A DNA stretch of 59,496 nucleotides from Geobacter sp. (GCA_009885845.1 VFJW01000015.1:1-59496); one strand, 5' to 3'; counted from the first letter of the stretch, positions 44,315 to 54,417 are shown. The notes: generated from the letters alone by a model not told the origin. Made by a program: numbers and translations.

Positions 44315-45511
44315 TTATGCAGCTACCTCCGGTTTGGGAAAACTCAACAGCAAATCACGGTAATATTCATATTGCTTTTGGCGCAATTCAATTTCGCGCG
44401 GCAAACCTGCGCTGATTGAGTTGGTTAGAGTGTCGAATTTATCGAGGATGGCAACGATGCGGGCTTGTTCTTCGGGTGAAGGGATAGGGATTAGCAATTT
44501 GGCCAAATCATCAGCGTTCACACGACGTACTTTTGTACCCGTAATGTGCTGTCTTTTTTGCTTCTGAAATTGTTCGGTTTGAAAAAAATAAGAAACGTAT
44601 TTGGGATTCAATTTGTGCCTATAAATGCAGGCATCGCTACTTACTGCGATTTCTTCCTTCCCCAGCCAAGCAACAGCCTTGCAGACATCATCATCGTTCT
44701 CACTAGTTGTGGCAATAACCAAATCTCCAGTTTTGGCTTTGCGCGCTTTCTTGAAAAACTCCTCTGAGACGTATGTTTTCGTCTCATCCGCATACGTTCC
44801 ATAGTGTGTGTAAATTTGCCCGTAGTGAATGCAGCCAACACCATTTTCCGTAAAGTCTTTCTTTTGCAAACCTCCGCCACGAATGAATCCACCTACCTCG
44901 GGCTGCCCCATAGGCAACCGATCCACTTCGCCCCCTTCAAAACTCAACAACTGATCGCGATAGTAGGTGTATTGCTTTTTGCGAGCTGTAAGCTCGGCTG
45001 TAAGCTCGGCTGTAAGCTCGGTGAAGGTGTCAAGAATGCGGACAATTTCGGTTTGGATCTCAAGCGATTTTTCTGGGTTTTCAGGGCATGGGATGGGGAT
45101 GGGGAACCCGACCAATTCCTTCCTGTTTAGTGCAGGAACGCCCGTCATATTAGCAAGCCCAATTATTTCTAACGTACGATTTGACATAATATGGAAGAGA
45201 AATCGAGTTAAGACTGTTTCACTTGTACTACGTATACGGTAGCAAAGAGGTCCGCACCAAAACTTTCTGGATTGATATCCTACATATCCAATGCCACCCT
45301 GACCACGTGAAGGCGTCGTAATTGTATCTGAGTCTGTATTATAATCAGACAAATATCCTGACGGTGTTGTACCTGCATTTACAAAGGAATATTCCCCTAT
45401 CTCATTATTTTTGGGAGCTTGCCCAACGCCGACACTGCAAACCTCCCCTAAACTCTTCCACTCCACCTCAACACCATCAAGCAGTTTCTCCATTACATTT
45501 TGATTACTCAT
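44315..45511 (-). CDS. hsdS: Type I restriction specificity subunit S (type IC, TAEL spacer)
   Basis: This 398-residue protein has two target-recognition domains separated by conserved helices ending [15 protein letters not shown] and [15 protein letters not shown]. Right before the first is [14 protein letters not shown], the TAEL repeat known from EcoR124 where its copy number sets the spacer length between the two DNA half-sites. The ATG at 45511 is preceded by GGAGC. It is one base from the fic stop. The recognised sequence cannot be told by eye. Confidence 0.93.
   Translation of the reverse strand: MSNQNVMEKLLDGVEVEWKSLGEVCSVGVGQAPKNNEIGEYSFVNAGTTPSGYLSDYNTDSDTITTPSRGQGGIGYVGYQSRKFWCGPLCYRIRSTSETVLTRFLFHIMSNRTLEIIGLANMTGVPALNRKELVGFPIPIPCPENPEKSLEIQTEIVRILDTFTELTAELTAELTARKKQYTYYRDQLLSFEGGEVDRLPMGQPEVGGFIRGGGLQKKDFTENGVGCIHYGQIYTHYGTYADETKTYVSEEFFKKARKAKTGDLVIATTSENDDDVCKAVAWLGKEEIAVSSDACIYRHKLNPKYVSYFFQTEQFQKQKRQHITGTKVRRVNADDLAKLLIPIPSPEEQARIVAILDKFDTLTNSISAGLPREIELRQKQYEYYRDLLLSFPKPEVAA
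44988..45021 (-). repeat. 12-bp tandem repeat in hsdS encoding TAEL units
   Basis: GTAAGCTCGGCT occurs at 44988-44999 and 45000-45011, followed by a partial copy at 45012-45021. Each 12-bp unit encodes TAEL on the minus strand. In EcoR124 slippage between two and three copies changes the methylation site spacer from six to seven bases, so this is a likely specificity switch. Confidence 0.88.
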
Positions 45512-45512
45512 G

Positions 45513-46118
45513 CTACAGCTCCTCAATTCGGAATTCGCTATAGCCTTCGTAAAAATAACTCACATCAATCCCCTTCATAAATAGAGCACGGTCATGGATT
45601 TTATCCGTCAGGGCTTGTTTCAGGAGAACTTTAATTTCAATGTCTTTGACAACACTCCGTTCCATGGCAGAGAGATACTCTTCTTTATCCACCAGATTCC
45701 AATCCACCACCTGTTTGATCTCATTTTTGAGGATGAGATCGAGCCAGATACGGGTGGCTCGGCCGTTGCCTTCACGAAAAGGGTGGGCAATGTTCATCTC
45801 CACATATTTTTCGATAATCTGGTCAAAATTGCCTTGGGGCATGGTGTCGATATGCACAAGAGATTGCTTTAGATACATCAGTGGAGCAAAACGAAAATTG
45901 CCTTTGGCTATATTTACCGTGCGGATTTGTCCTGCAAAATCGTATATATCTTCGAACAGATAGGCATGAATAAACGCAAGCCCGGCGAAGGTGCCGACTT
46001 CCACCTTGGCAATATCACCAGAGTCAAAAAGCTGTTTAGCTTTCTGTTTACTGATTTTTTCTTCAGCCTTTGCCAGCACAACCTGATCGGTGATATTTAA
46101 TTTGTTTTCCAATATCAT
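45513..46118 (-). CDS. Fic-family AMP transferase, class III (C-terminal inhibitory motif)
   Basis: This 201-residue protein has the Fic core [12 protein letters not shown] starting at His112, with the catalytic His and anion-binding loop intact. A C-terminal SYFYEG (residues 187-192) fits the inhibitory (S/T)xxxE(G/N) motif with Glu191, the class III arrangement seen in NmFic, where the protein restrains itself. Fic enzymes transfer AMP to targets such as gyrase or other proteins. It overlaps hsdM by 4 bases and precedes hsdS by 1 base, so it is wholly built into the restriction operon. Confidence 0.9.
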   Translation of the reverse strand: MILENKLNITDQVVLAKAEEKISKQKAKQLFDSGDIAKVEVGTFAGLAFIHAYLFEDIYDFAGQIRTVNIAKGNFRFAPLMYLKQSLVHIDTMPQGNFDQIIEKYVEMNIAHPFREGNGRATRIWLDLILKNEIKQVVDWNLVDKEEYLSAMERSVVKDIEIKVLLKQALTDKIHDRALFMKGIDVSYFYEGYSEFRIEEL

Positions 46119-47665
46119 TGAGCACCCCCGTCAATCTGGGCAACAATGGCATCAATATCAGCACGAAGATTGTCAATTTTCGCCATTGTGGTTTTAATTT
46201 CTGCATTCAGTTCTGCAATATCCACTACCTCGCGGGTGTCTTTAGCTTCCACATAGGAGCTAACAGAGAGGTTGTAGTCGTTTTTGGCTAAGGCATCGGA
46301 ATCAATTGATTTGGCAAAATGGTCAACATCGGCTTTGGTGTCAAAGACCTCCATAATCCGGGCAATGTGGTCATCGGTGAGGGTGTTGTTATTGGTCTCT
46401 TTTTTAAATAAGCTACTTGCATCAATAAGCTGGGTAAGGTTATCGGTCTTATGCTTGGAGAGAACCAGAATATTCACCGCAATGGTGGTGCCAAAAAAGA
46501 GGTTTGGAGCCAAAGAGATAACCGTTTCAACGAAGTTGTTATCGATCAGATATTGGCGGATTTTCTGTTCCGCACCACCACGGTAGAAGATGCCAGGGAA
46601 GCAGACAATAGCCGCGCGCCCTTTGCCGGAGAGATAGCTGAGGGCGTGGAGCACAAAGGCAAAATCGGCTTTGGATTTTGGGGCAAGTACACCAGCAGGG
46701 GCAAAGCGGTCATCGTTAATGAGGGTGGGATCATCGCTGCCAATCCAGTTCACCGAATAGGGCGGATTAGAAACAATAGCATCAAAAGGTTTTTCATCGC
46801 CAAAATGGGGATCTAACAGAGTATTGCCAAGGGCAATATTGAACTTGTCGTAGTTGATGTTGTGCAAAAACATATTCATACGGGCAAGATTGTAGGTGGT
46901 GTGGTTGATTTCCTGCCCAAAGAAACCGTCTTCGATGATGTGGTTATCAAAGTGCTTTTTTGCTTGCAGAAGCAGGGAACCGGAACCACAGGCAGGGTCA
47001 TAAATCTTATTGACGCTGGTTTGTTTGTGCATGGCAAGCTGGGCAATGAGCTTGGAAACATGTTGGGGGGTGAAAAATTCACCGCCGGATTTGCCCGCAT
47101 TGGCAGCATAGTTGGAGATGAGAAATTCGTAGGCATCACCGAAGAGGTCGATCTGGTTATCCTGAAAATCGCCGAAATTCAGCCCTGCTACACCTTTCAG
47201 AACCGCCGCCAGACGGCTGTTTTTGTCTTTAACGGAGTGGCCGAGTCGGTTACTGGTGGTGTCAAAATCGGCAAAGAGTCCTTTAATATCGTGTTCGGAC
47301 GGGTAGCCGCTCGCGGAGCTTTCGATGGCGGAGAATATAGCAGCCAAATCGGTGTTCAGGTTTTCGTTGTCGTTGGCATTTTTGGCAACATTTGAAAAAA
47401 GCTGGCTTGGGTAGATGAAATACCCTTTGGTTTTGACCGCATCGTCTTTGATTTCTGGGGTGATGACACTGTCTTTGAGGGCAGCATAGTTGACGCTATC
47501 ATCACCGGCTTCGATGTAGATGGAGAAGTTTTCGCTGATAAAGCGGTAGAAGAGCGAGCCTAAAACAAATTGTTTGAAATCCCATCCATCGACGGATCCG
47601 CGGACATCATTGGCTATTTTCCAGATTTGGGATTGCAGCTCGGCTCGTTGTTGGATACTCGACAT
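46115..47665 (-). CDS. hsdM: Type I restriction-modification methyltransferase subunit M
   Basis: This 516-residue protein is close in size to EcoR124I HsdM. It has an N-terminal helical domain ([17 protein letters not shown]), SAM motif [11 protein letters not shown], and catalytic NPPY ([11 protein letters not shown]) of N6-adenine methyltransferases. It methylates the host's recognition site as HsdM2S. It opens the operon; ATG is preceded by AGGAGT. The fic ATG overlaps its stop. Confidence 0.96.
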   Translation of the reverse strand: MSSIQQRAELQSQIWKIANDVRGSVDGWDFKQFVLGSLFYRFISENFSIYIEAGDDSVNYAALKDSVITPEIKDDAVKTKGYFIYPSQLFSNVAKNANDNENLNTDLAAIFSAIESSASGYPSEHDIKGLFADFDTTSNRLGHSVKDKNSRLAAVLKGVAGLNFGDFQDNQIDLFGDAYEFLISNYAANAGKSGGEFFTPQHVSKLIAQLAMHKQTSVNKIYDPACGSGSLLLQAKKHFDNHIIEDGFFGQEINHTTYNLARMNMFLHNINYDKFNIALGNTLLDPHFGDEKPFDAIVSNPPYSVNWIGSDDPTLINDDRFAPAGVLAPKSKADFAFVLHALSYLSGKGRAAIVCFPGIFYRGGAEQKIRQYLIDNNFVETVISLAPNLFFGTTIAVNILVLSKHKTDNLTQLIDASSLFKKETNNNTLTDDHIARIMEVFDTKADVDHFAKSIDSDALAKNDYNLSVSSYVEAKDTREVVDIAELNAEIKTTMAKIDNLRADIDAIVAQIDGGAQ

Positions 47666-47777
47666 TTATGATACTCCTGTATGATTTCAATTTAAATTGC
47701 TATTGGCCTGACAGCAAGCTGGTACAAATTAAAGTACTTGTTGCAATCGGAATAGCCCATTAATCCCGAGATCTCAC

Positions 47778-48950
47778 TTACCCGCTAACCGTCCCCATCA
47801 TCTCGGCAACATCACCCACCCGCCAGACGCTGACATCACTTCGCTGCTGCTGCTCCGTACCGCCGTAGACCAGAGCACAACTGCTCGGCGGAGTTGGAAG
47901 TCTGGACGAAAACGTGCGCAACCCCTTGAAAAAATCTTCGCTGATGGTCGCCCCAGACTTGATTTCGACCGGCACTACATCCGGTCCCGCTTCGATCACC
48001 AGGTCAACTTCATTTCCCTTGGCGTCGCGCCAGAAGTGCAGGTTACAGCGTTTCCCGCGGTTGTAGCGGTATTTGAGGGCCTCGATCACAACCAGGTTTT
48101 CAAAGAGGTTGCCCCTGAGCGGATGACGATTTACGTGCAGTTCGCTCTCAAGACCCAGAAGATAGGCCGCCAGCCCCACATCATAGAAGTAGAGCTTGGG
48201 GGTCTTTACCTGGCGTTTGGAAAGATTGGTGTGCCACGGTTGGAGCAGGAAAACAACATAGCTTGCCTCCAGCAGGGTGAGCCAGCTGCGAGCAGTGGTA
48301 TGGGAGATCCCCACGTCATTGCCGAGGCTGTGCAGATTCAGCAGTTGACCTGTTCGGCCGGCGCAGAGCCGGACAAACTTCTCGAACAGGGCCAGATCCT
48401 TGATGTTGATCAACTGGCGGATGTCGCGCTCTACATACGTCTCAAAATAATCACCGAGGGCCTGGGTCGGATTGAGCCCGGCATCGTAAATGCGGGGGTA
48501 AAAACCATTCAGGAGCAGACTGTCGATGCCGGGCTGTATGCTGGCACCGGCAAGCTCTTCGATGCTGAGCGGCAACAATTTCAGCAATGCTGTGCGGCCT
48601 GCGAGCGATTGGCTGATGGTGGTCAGCACTTCGAACTGCTGGCTGCCGGTAAGAATGAACTGTCCCGGCACGTTGCGCTCATCGATAATCGGTTGCAGGT
48701 ATGAAAGAAGCTGCGGGACTCGCTGAATTTCGTCCAGAATCGCTCCATCCGGATACGATGAAAGAAATCCACGCGGGTCGGAGTGGGCAAACTCGCGAGT
48801 GTCCGGGCTTTCCAGGTTGACATAGGGCTTGTCGGGGAAGGTGCCCCGGCAGAGGGTCGTTTTGCCGCTCTGGCGAGGGCCGGTGACAGTGACAACCGGG
48901 TATTGACCGGCCAACTGTTTTAGTACTGGTATGAGTGTTCGCGGGATCAT
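47778..48950 (-). CDS. DUF4143-family AAA ATPase
   Basis: This 390-residue protein has an AAA_14-type ATPase with Walker A TGPRQSGKTT and Walker B AILDEIQRVP, then a DUF4143 nuclease-like domain. That second domain shows FENLVVIEALKY, HFWRDAKGNEVDLVIEAG and VPVEIKSG, where E..D..E.K resembles a PD-(D/E)xK core. These ATPases are widespread and spread like mobile genes; role unknown. The ATG at 48950 is chosen over 49013, whose extra codons fall in an inverted repeat. Confidence 0.88.
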   Translation of the reverse strand: MIPRTLIPVLKQLAGQYPVVTVTGPRQSGKTTLCRGTFPDKPYVNLESPDTREFAHSDPRGFLSSYPDGAILDEIQRVPQLLSYLQPIIDERNVPGQFILTGSQQFEVLTTISQSLAGRTALLKLLPLSIEELAGASIQPGIDSLLLNGFYPRIYDAGLNPTQALGDYFETYVERDIRQLINIKDLALFEKFVRLCAGRTGQLLNLHSLGNDVGISHTTARSWLTLLEASYVVFLLQPWHTNLSKRQVKTPKLYFYDVGLAAYLLGLESELHVNRHPLRGNLFENLVVIEALKYRYNRGKRCNLHFWRDAKGNEVDLVIEAGPDVVPVEIKSGATISEDFFKGLRTFSSRLPTPPSSCALVYGGTEQQQRSDVSVWRVGDVAEMMGTVSG

Positions 48951-48969
48951 GGGGTGAGTGTAAATGCGA

Positions 48970-49008
48970 TTGGGGAAATTTGCAAGCTCAACTTTCAAAT
49001 TTCCCCAA
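48970..49008. repeat. 13-bp perfect inverted repeat at the DUF4143 gene start
   Basis: TTGGGGAAATTTG at 48970-48982 and CAAATTTCCCCAA at 48996-49008 are exact complements around a 13-base loop, 20 bases upstream of the ATPase start. It could be a protein operator or the boundary of the ATPase cassette. No second copy is visible at the gene's 3' end. Confidence 0.75.
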
Positions 49009-49027
49009 CTCATGTTCTTTCATACAA

Positions 49028-49065
49028 ACAAACGCTCCGCCAGCATTACCCGAAGGAGCGTTTGT
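49028..49065 (-). terminator. Hairpin ACAAACGCTCC/GGAGCGTTTGT
   Basis: An 11-bp perfect stem lies between the Nfu-type scaffold gene and the ATPase gene. It probably ends the aspA-nfu transcript on the minus strand. Confidence 0.7.
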
Positions 49066-49087
49066 ACTCAACATGATTAAAATGCGG

Positions 49088-49309
49088 TCAGACCTGAACG
49101 ACTTCCTTGACACCCGGTATTTGTGCCATCATGGCTCGTTCAATCCCCATCTTTAGGGTCATGGTCGACATCGGACAGCTGCCGCAGGCACCTTTCAGCC
49201 GCACTTTGACGATACCCTCTTCAGTAACTTCAACCAGCTCCACATCGCCGCCATCAGCCTGCAGATTGGGACGAACCTGTTCAAGAACTCTCAGTACTTC
49301 TTCTTTCAT
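49088..49309 (-). CDS. Nfu-type iron-sulfur cluster scaffold
   Basis: This 73-residue protein is a stand-alone NifU C-terminal domain: [17 protein letters not shown], then [18 protein letters not shown] with the cluster-binding CxxC. Nfu delivers [4Fe-4S] clusters to apo-proteins, fitting an organism with many FeS enzymes. GGAGAAGG precedes the ATG. It follows aspA at a 38-base gap. Confidence 0.93.
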   Translation of the reverse strand: MKEEVLRVLEQVRPNLQADGGDVELVEVTEEGIVKVRLKGACGSCPMSTMTLKMGIERAMMAQIPGVKEVVQV

Positions 49310-49347
49310 TTCCTTCTCCTTTGTATGTGGTGTTGCTCTTCGAATTT

Positions 49348-50742
49348 TTATTTCGGCAGCCCAGGCTCGGTCAGATGTTCCGGCTGCATGACTGCGTCAA
49401 GTTCATCCACCGCCATTAATCCCTGCTCCAGTACTATCTCGCGGATGCTTTTCCCGCTGGCAACCGATTCCTTGGCTATCGCCGCCGAAGCATTATACCC
49501 GATGTATGGCGCCAGAACCGTTACGAGACCAAGAGAATCATCCAGATAACGGCGACAGCGAGCCTCATTAGCCGTTATTCCATTTATACAGGATTCGGTA
49601 AATTTCTGCACGCAATTCGTGAGTAGTTCCATTGAAAAGGTCAGGTTCCAGGAGATCAGCGGCATCATGACATTCAGCTCCAACTGCCCCGCCTGGGTCG
49701 CCAGCAGCACAGCCTGATCGCACCCCATCACCTGGAAACAGACCATGTTGGTCATCTCTGCCATGGAGGGATTGATCTTGCCCGGCATGATTGATGAACC
49801 GGGCTGGATTGCAGGAAGACGGATTTCATCGAAACCGGTGCGCGGACCGGAAGCCAGGAGGCGCAGATCGTTAGCTATCCGGCCAAGATTAACAGCAGTG
49901 CGGCGCAGCGCAGAAGAAAGTGCCAGGAAAGGATCCATGTTCTGCATCGCCTCGAACAGATCGGGACTGGCAGTCAGCGGGAACCCGGTGGCAACGCCCA
50001 ACTCTTCAATAATGGCAGTGATGTAGGCCGGTTCAGCGTTCAGTCCGGTGCCGACGGCGGTGCCGCCGATCCCCACTTCCAGTAGCGCCGGGATGCATGC
50101 TTCCAGACCGTTGCGGTTGGTGCGGATTGCAGCGGCATATGCGCCGAATTCCTGTCCCATCCGGATCGGTACGGCATCCTGCAGGTGAGTGCGCCCCGAC
50201 TTGAGGATGTGATTAAACTCCGACGCTTTGGCAGCCAGTGCCAGTTCCAGAGTTTCCAACTGTTCCAGCAGCGGGTCGAGCATCTCCAGTGAAGCAAGGC
50301 GGATAGCGGTCGGAATGACGTCATTTGTCGATTGGGCCATGTTGACATGATCATTGGGATGCAGGGTGGAGAAATCGCCCCGCTCCCGCCCCAGAATCTC
50401 CAGGGCACGGTTTGCCAGCACCTCGTTAGCGTTCATATTGTGCGAAGTGCCGGCTCCGGCCTGAAAGGGATCAACTACAAACTGATCGGCCAGCTCACCT
50501 GCCAGCACTTCATCGGCAGCTGCCACAATGGCATCGCCGATCTCAACTGGCAGTCTGCCGGTGGACATATTAGCCTGTGCGGCGCATTTTTTAATGACGA
50601 CTGTGCCCCGGACAAAAGCCGGGTGCGGCTTCAAGCCCGAAATAGGGAAATTATGTACGGCGCGGGCGGTCTGTGCGCCGTAATACGCCTCTGCCGGAAC
50701 GTTCATTTCCCCCATGGAATCTTTCTCAATGCGTGTCGCCAT
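49348..50742 (-). CDS. aspA: Aspartate ammonia-lyase / class II fumarase superfamily
   Basis: This 464-residue protein has the superfamily signature [16 protein letters not shown], an [17 protein letters not shown] block and [22 protein letters not shown], all typical of aspartase. Aspartase splits aspartate into fumarate and ammonia. I prefer aspartase over fumarase C because of these blocks, but fumarase cannot be excluded by eye. The ATG at 50742 has AAGGGG upstream; a longer frame to 50808 is rejected. Confidence 0.85.
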   Translation of the reverse strand: MATRIEKDSMGEMNVPAEAYYGAQTARAVHNFPISGLKPHPAFVRGTVVIKKCAAQANMSTGRLPVEIGDAIVAAADEVLAGELADQFVVDPFQAGAGTSHNMNANEVLANRALEILGRERGDFSTLHPNDHVNMAQSTNDVIPTAIRLASLEMLDPLLEQLETLELALAAKASEFNHILKSGRTHLQDAVPIRMGQEFGAYAAAIRTNRNGLEACIPALLEVGIGGTAVGTGLNAEPAYITAIIEELGVATGFPLTASPDLFEAMQNMDPFLALSSALRRTAVNLGRIANDLRLLASGPRTGFDEIRLPAIQPGSSIMPGKINPSMAEMTNMVCFQVMGCDQAVLLATQAGQLELNVMMPLISWNLTFSMELLTNCVQKFTESCINGITANEARCRRYLDDSLGLVTVLAPYIGYNASAAIAKESVASGKSIREIVLEQGLMAVDELDAVMQPEHLTEPGLPK

Positions 50743-51057
50743 CTGGCCACCCCTTTTGCACGAATCGGTATCTGGCTCTACTATAGGGAAGTCCCATAAG
50801 GTTTTCAACTTTTTATCTCAAGCGAAGTTCCCGGCGTATGCCAAAATTGTTGCGGCTCTTTGCAATTGTATCATGCGTCTCAACAAGGTCAGTAATGTAT
50901 GCAATAATACCAAATTGATTATCTTGAAAGATTTGCAATAAAAAGGTATTTTAAAATGGACGAGTAAACAGATTATGCGGGAGTTGCAGAATGACCGGGA
51001 GAGAAACTTCCCCGCTCAGCACCACAGACGAAGCGGACATCGAAAGGATTTGATCAT
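50743..51057. other. Divergent promoter region between aspA and the GGDEF gene
   Basis: The 315-bp gap is AT-rich and holds no credible gene. CGAAAGGATTTGATCAT before 51058 supplies the ribosome site of the GGDEF gene. Several AT-rich candidate -10 boxes are present, but none stands out. Confidence 0.5.
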
Positions 51058-52788
51058 ATGTCGCTACCGATTAACAAGACAAGAATCAGACAGATCATCT
51101 CGCGCCAGGTCGTTAGCGTCACTCCGGAAACTCCGCTGTCCGAGGCGATCGCTATCATGGCGGATGCCAAGATAAGCTGTCTGGTGATTGTAGAAAAAAA
51201 ACGCCCTCTGGGTATCTTCACCGAACGGGATCTCGTCAAACTGGCAAACCGGAAAACGGCCATCGCAAACCGGCAGATCGGTGAAGTCATGACCAGTCCG
51301 GTGGTCACCATCCCCGGTGTTCTGACTGTTTTCGAGGCTTACAGCCTCATGCTCACCAACAGGATCCGTCACCATGTCGTGGTAGATCACTTCGGAAGAT
51401 TACTGGGTCTGATGACCCAGACCGATTTGATCAATCACCTCGGCCACGAATACTTTCTGGAAATGCGCAAGATCGAGCAGGTCATGACTACCGGCGTAAT
51501 GACCGTTACACCGGATCTTCCAATCAGCGATGCTCTGGCCGCAATGGCCGGACCGGGCATCAGCTGCGTGGTTGTGGAAGATGCGTTTCGCCCCTTGGGA
51601 ATCCTCACCGAGCGCGATGCGGTCCGGCTGATGTCGGAAGGAATTGATTTAGAGAATGGCCCGGTCAGCAGTGTCATGAGCACCCCGGTACTGACAGTCA
51701 AGGTCGGCACCACGGTCCACAAGGCCACCATGCTGATGAAAAAAGAACATATACGCCGCGTGGTCGTGGTCGGCGAAAATGGCACTATTGCCGGGATTAT
51801 CACCCAGTCCGATATCATCAAGGGCCTGGAAGGGAAATACATCGAGTTGCTGAAGGAGATCATCCGGGAGAAAGAGGATGTCTTCCAGCAAACTGCCAGA
51901 GAACTTCTCGACAAGACCATTTATCTGGATAACATCCTCAGCTCCACCATAAATATGGCGATCATTGCCATGGATAGCAGTTTCGTAATCAAATACTTTA
52001 ACCCGATGGCGGAGAAGGTGTTTGACTGCCGGTCGGCAGTCGCCATCGGCCACTCTGCTCTGGGACTACTGACCCTTGAAGAAATTTCAACTCTATCCCT
52101 TCCCCTTGCAAAAGAGATTGTAGAAAAGGAAGGGAAGTGCCTATTCCCGGCCGAAATAAAGAGAAACGGCAACTTTCTCTACTATGATGGCAGCCTGTCC
52201 GGCATCCTAGACAAACAGGGAAGATTGGTGGGTTTTGTGTTGATGCTTAACGACATCACCGAGCGACGGCACCATGAAGACACTATTCATAACCTGGCCT
52301 ACCATGACTCCCTGACCGGCCTGCCCAACCGGACTCTGCTCTACGACCGGCTCGGTCAGGCTCTGACCGCCACCAAACGGACCGGCATCGGGGGGGCACT
52401 GATGATCCTGGATCTGGACCGTTTCAAGGACGTCAACGACACCCTTGGCCACAGCATGGGCGATCTGTTGATCAAGGCCGTGGGGGAGCGACTGGAAGGG
52501 TTGCTGCGCAAAAGTGATACGGTTTCCCGCATGGGTGGGGATGAGTTCGTACTGCTGTTGCCGACTATAGGTTCATTGGAGAGTGCAGTCGTATCGGCCT
52601 CCAAAATTATTGCTGCGTTCCGCAAACCTTTCTTCTGCGGAGAGCACACTCTGAACGTGACCGCCAGTATCGGTATCGTCGACTTTCCTGACGATGGCGA
52701 TGACGCTGAAACCTTGTTGAAAAAAGCAGACATTGCTCTCTACCGGGTAAAAGGGCAGGGGCGGGACAACTACCAGCGTTATACCTGA
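51058..52788 (+). CDS. CBS-CBS-PAS-GGDEF diguanylate cyclase
   Basis: This 576-residue protein has four CBS repeats in residues 1-265 (two Bateman pairs), a PAS-like domain around 300-420 and a GGDEF domain from about 430. The active site MGGDEF is at 492-497 and is intact. The upstream RKSD gives the RxxD inhibitory site at the usual distance. Bateman domains bind adenosine nucleotides, so this protein may make c-di-GMP in response to energy state. The next two genes follow in the same direction at short spacing. Confidence 0.94.
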   Translation: MSLPINKTRIRQIISRQVVSVTPETPLSEAIAIMADAKISCLVIVEKKRPLGIFTERDLVKLANRKTAIANRQIGEVMTSPVVTIPGVLTVFEAYSLMLTNRIRHHVVVDHFGRLLGLMTQTDLINHLGHEYFLEMRKIEQVMTTGVMTVTPDLPISDALAAMAGPGISCVVVEDAFRPLGILTERDAVRLMSEGIDLENGPVSSVMSTPVLTVKVGTTVHKATMLMKKEHIRRVVVVGENGTIAGIITQSDIIKGLEGKYIELLKEIIREKEDVFQQTARELLDKTIYLDNILSSTINMAIIAMDSSFVIKYFNPMAEKVFDCRSAVAIGHSALGLLTLEEISTLSLPLAKEIVEKEGKCLFPAEIKRNGNFLYYDGSLSGILDKQGRLVGFVLMLNDITERRHHEDTIHNLAYHDSLTGLPNRTLLYDRLGQALTATKRTGIGGALMILDLDRFKDVNDTLGHSMGDLLIKAVGERLEGLLRKSDTVSRMGGDEFVLLLPTIGSLESAVVSASKIIAAFRKPFFCGEHTLNVTASIGIVDFPDDGDDAETLLKKADIALYRVKGQGRDNYQRYT

Positions 52789-52802
52789 ACCGGAGAAATA
52801 CT

Positions 52803-53900
52803 ATGGCTCATAACCTGTTCATCGCCGCTATCGACAAGGATAGCGGCAAGACAACCACAAGTATCTGTCTGATGCATCTTGCACGTAAAAAATACCGGCG
52901 GGTCGGCTTTTTCAAACCGTTCGGCGGACAGTCGCTCCGCTTCCGGAGAACGGTAGTTGATAAGGACGTCGCCCTGATGACTCAGGTTTTCGACCTTAAA
53001 ATCGCTCCTGGAGTCATGTCGCCGGTGGTGCTCTCATCCGACACCACCCACAAAGTTGTAGACGGAATAATTGCCCCGGAAGATCTTCAGGAAAAAATCC
53101 TCCGCGCCTATGCCGAACTGGAAAAAGAGTCCGACTTCATCATTGTTGAGGGTTCCGGGCATCCGGGAGTGGGGGCGGTCATGCAGCTTTCCAACGCCCG
53201 CATCGCCCGGCTCCTGAACGCCCCGGTACTTCTCGTTACCGGCGGGGGTCTGGGAAATGTGGTGGACCGGCTTGCGCTTATCATGCCGCTGTTTGAAAAA
53301 GAGGGTGTCGATGTGCGGGCGATTCTTGTCAACCGGCTCATCGCAGAGAAGCGCGAAAGAAGTCTCGACTACCTCCGGAGGGCCCTGAAGAACGAACCGT
53401 TCAAGGTCATCGGTGGATTTGACTACCAGCCCATACTGGCCAACCCCACCCTGCGGCGTATTTCAGGACTGTTGGGACTTCCGTTGCAGGGAAACCGGAG
53501 AGAGCAGCATAAAATCATCTTTAGTGTCCTCGTCGGCGCCGCCTCTACCCATCGTTTTACCGAGCTGTTGCATGAACCGTCCCTTATTCTGGTTACCAGC
53601 AGCAGGGATGAGCTTCTGGTAACGCTGGCCCATATGTACGGGATGACTCAATATCGTTCTCATATCGTCGGACTGGTAATTTCGGGCGCGGCCCCCATCG
53701 CACCGATAACCCTGCAAATTCTGGACAAGAGCAGAATCCCCTATCTGCGCGATGAGATACGGACCTCGGCAGAGCTGTACCAGAAAATCGACCGGGACGT
53801 TTCCAAGATCGTTGCCGATGACACTGAAAAACTCGATCTTATCCGGTCTCTGGCTGAAATGAGTTTTGATTTTGATGCCATTGATGACCTGTTTTCCTGA
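52803..53900 (+). CDS. P-loop ATPase with DRTGG domain (Pta N-terminal-like)
   Basis: This 365-residue protein has an N-terminal BioD-like P-loop (FIAAIDKDSGKTTTSICLM) and a C-terminal domain resembling DRTGG modules (LVTSSRDELLVTLAHMYG...HIVGLVISGA). Such proteins resemble the regulatory half of phosphotransacetylase without the catalytic part. No enzyme activity can be assigned. It lies 14 bases after the GGDEF gene and before a Nudix gene. GGAG precedes the ATG. Confidence 0.75.
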   Translation: MAHNLFIAAIDKDSGKTTTSICLMHLARKKYRRVGFFKPFGGQSLRFRRTVVDKDVALMTQVFDLKIAPGVMSPVVLSSDTTHKVVDGIIAPEDLQEKILRAYAELEKESDFIIVEGSGHPGVGAVMQLSNARIARLLNAPVLLVTGGGLGNVVDRLALIMPLFEKEGVDVRAILVNRLIAEKRERSLDYLRRALKNEPFKVIGGFDYQPILANPTLRRISGLLGLPLQGNRREQHKIIFSVLVGAASTHRFTELLHEPSLILVTSSRDELLVTLAHMYGMTQYRSHIVGLVISGAAPIAPITLQILDKSRIPYLRDEIRTSAELYQKIDRDVSKIVADDTEKLDLIRSLAEMSFDFDAIDDLFS

Positions 53901-53934
53901 CACGCCACAATACAGGCCACAAGAAAGGAGCACC

Positions 53935-54417
53935 ATGACTACCGAAAAAGAGCCTCAGCATACTCTGGTCGTGGGCTGCTTGGTACGCAATGCGAACGAC
54001 GAGATCCTGCTTATCAGGCATCAGAAGCGGGGGTGGGAGATCCCCCAGGGGCGCGTGGAGGAGGGGGAAAACCTCATTGAAGCACTGCACCGTGAAGTTC
54101 GCGAAGAGGCTGGCATTGAGATCGAAACGGGGCCGCTGGCCGCCGTATGGTCGAAGGTGACGGCGCCCCCGGCTGTGATATTCACGTTTCTGGGCCGCTA
54201 TCTGAGCGGCGATCTGGCACCTACCGGCGACAGTGTCGAGGCACGCTGGATCGCTCCTGCCGAAGCATTGGAAGAGGTTTCCAACAAGGTCATGAAAGAT
54301 CGGCTCCAGGTGCTTCTCAACTTCAAAGGCACGATCAATTACCGCTCCTATACACTGAAACCGTATCAACTGCTACTGGAGCGCAATTTGGGAGGAAGTT
54401 CTTCAACCGCCGGGTAG
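53935..54417 (+). CDS. Nudix hydrolase
   Basis: This 160-residue protein has a full Nudix box (GRVEEGENLIEAL...REVREEAGI) with QGRVEEGE resembling RppH-type or ADP-ribose pyrophosphatases. It starts at ATG 53935 after AAAGGAG. It ends an apparent three-gene unit with the GGDEF and DRTGG proteins. Substrate unknown. Confidence 0.9.
   Translation: MTTEKEPQHTLVVGCLVRNANDEILLIRHQKRGWEIPQGRVEEGENLIEALHREVREEAGIEIETGPLAAVWSKVTAPPAVIFTFLGRYLSGDLAPTGDSVEARWIAPAEALEEVSNKVMKDRLQVLLNFKGTINYRSYTLKPYQLLLERNLGGSSSTAG

Noticed and set aside
48951-49013. 21-residue extension of the DUF4143 ATPase.
   Set aside because: The codons fall in the 13-bp inverted repeat; the start MIPRTLIP at 48950 is typical of the family.
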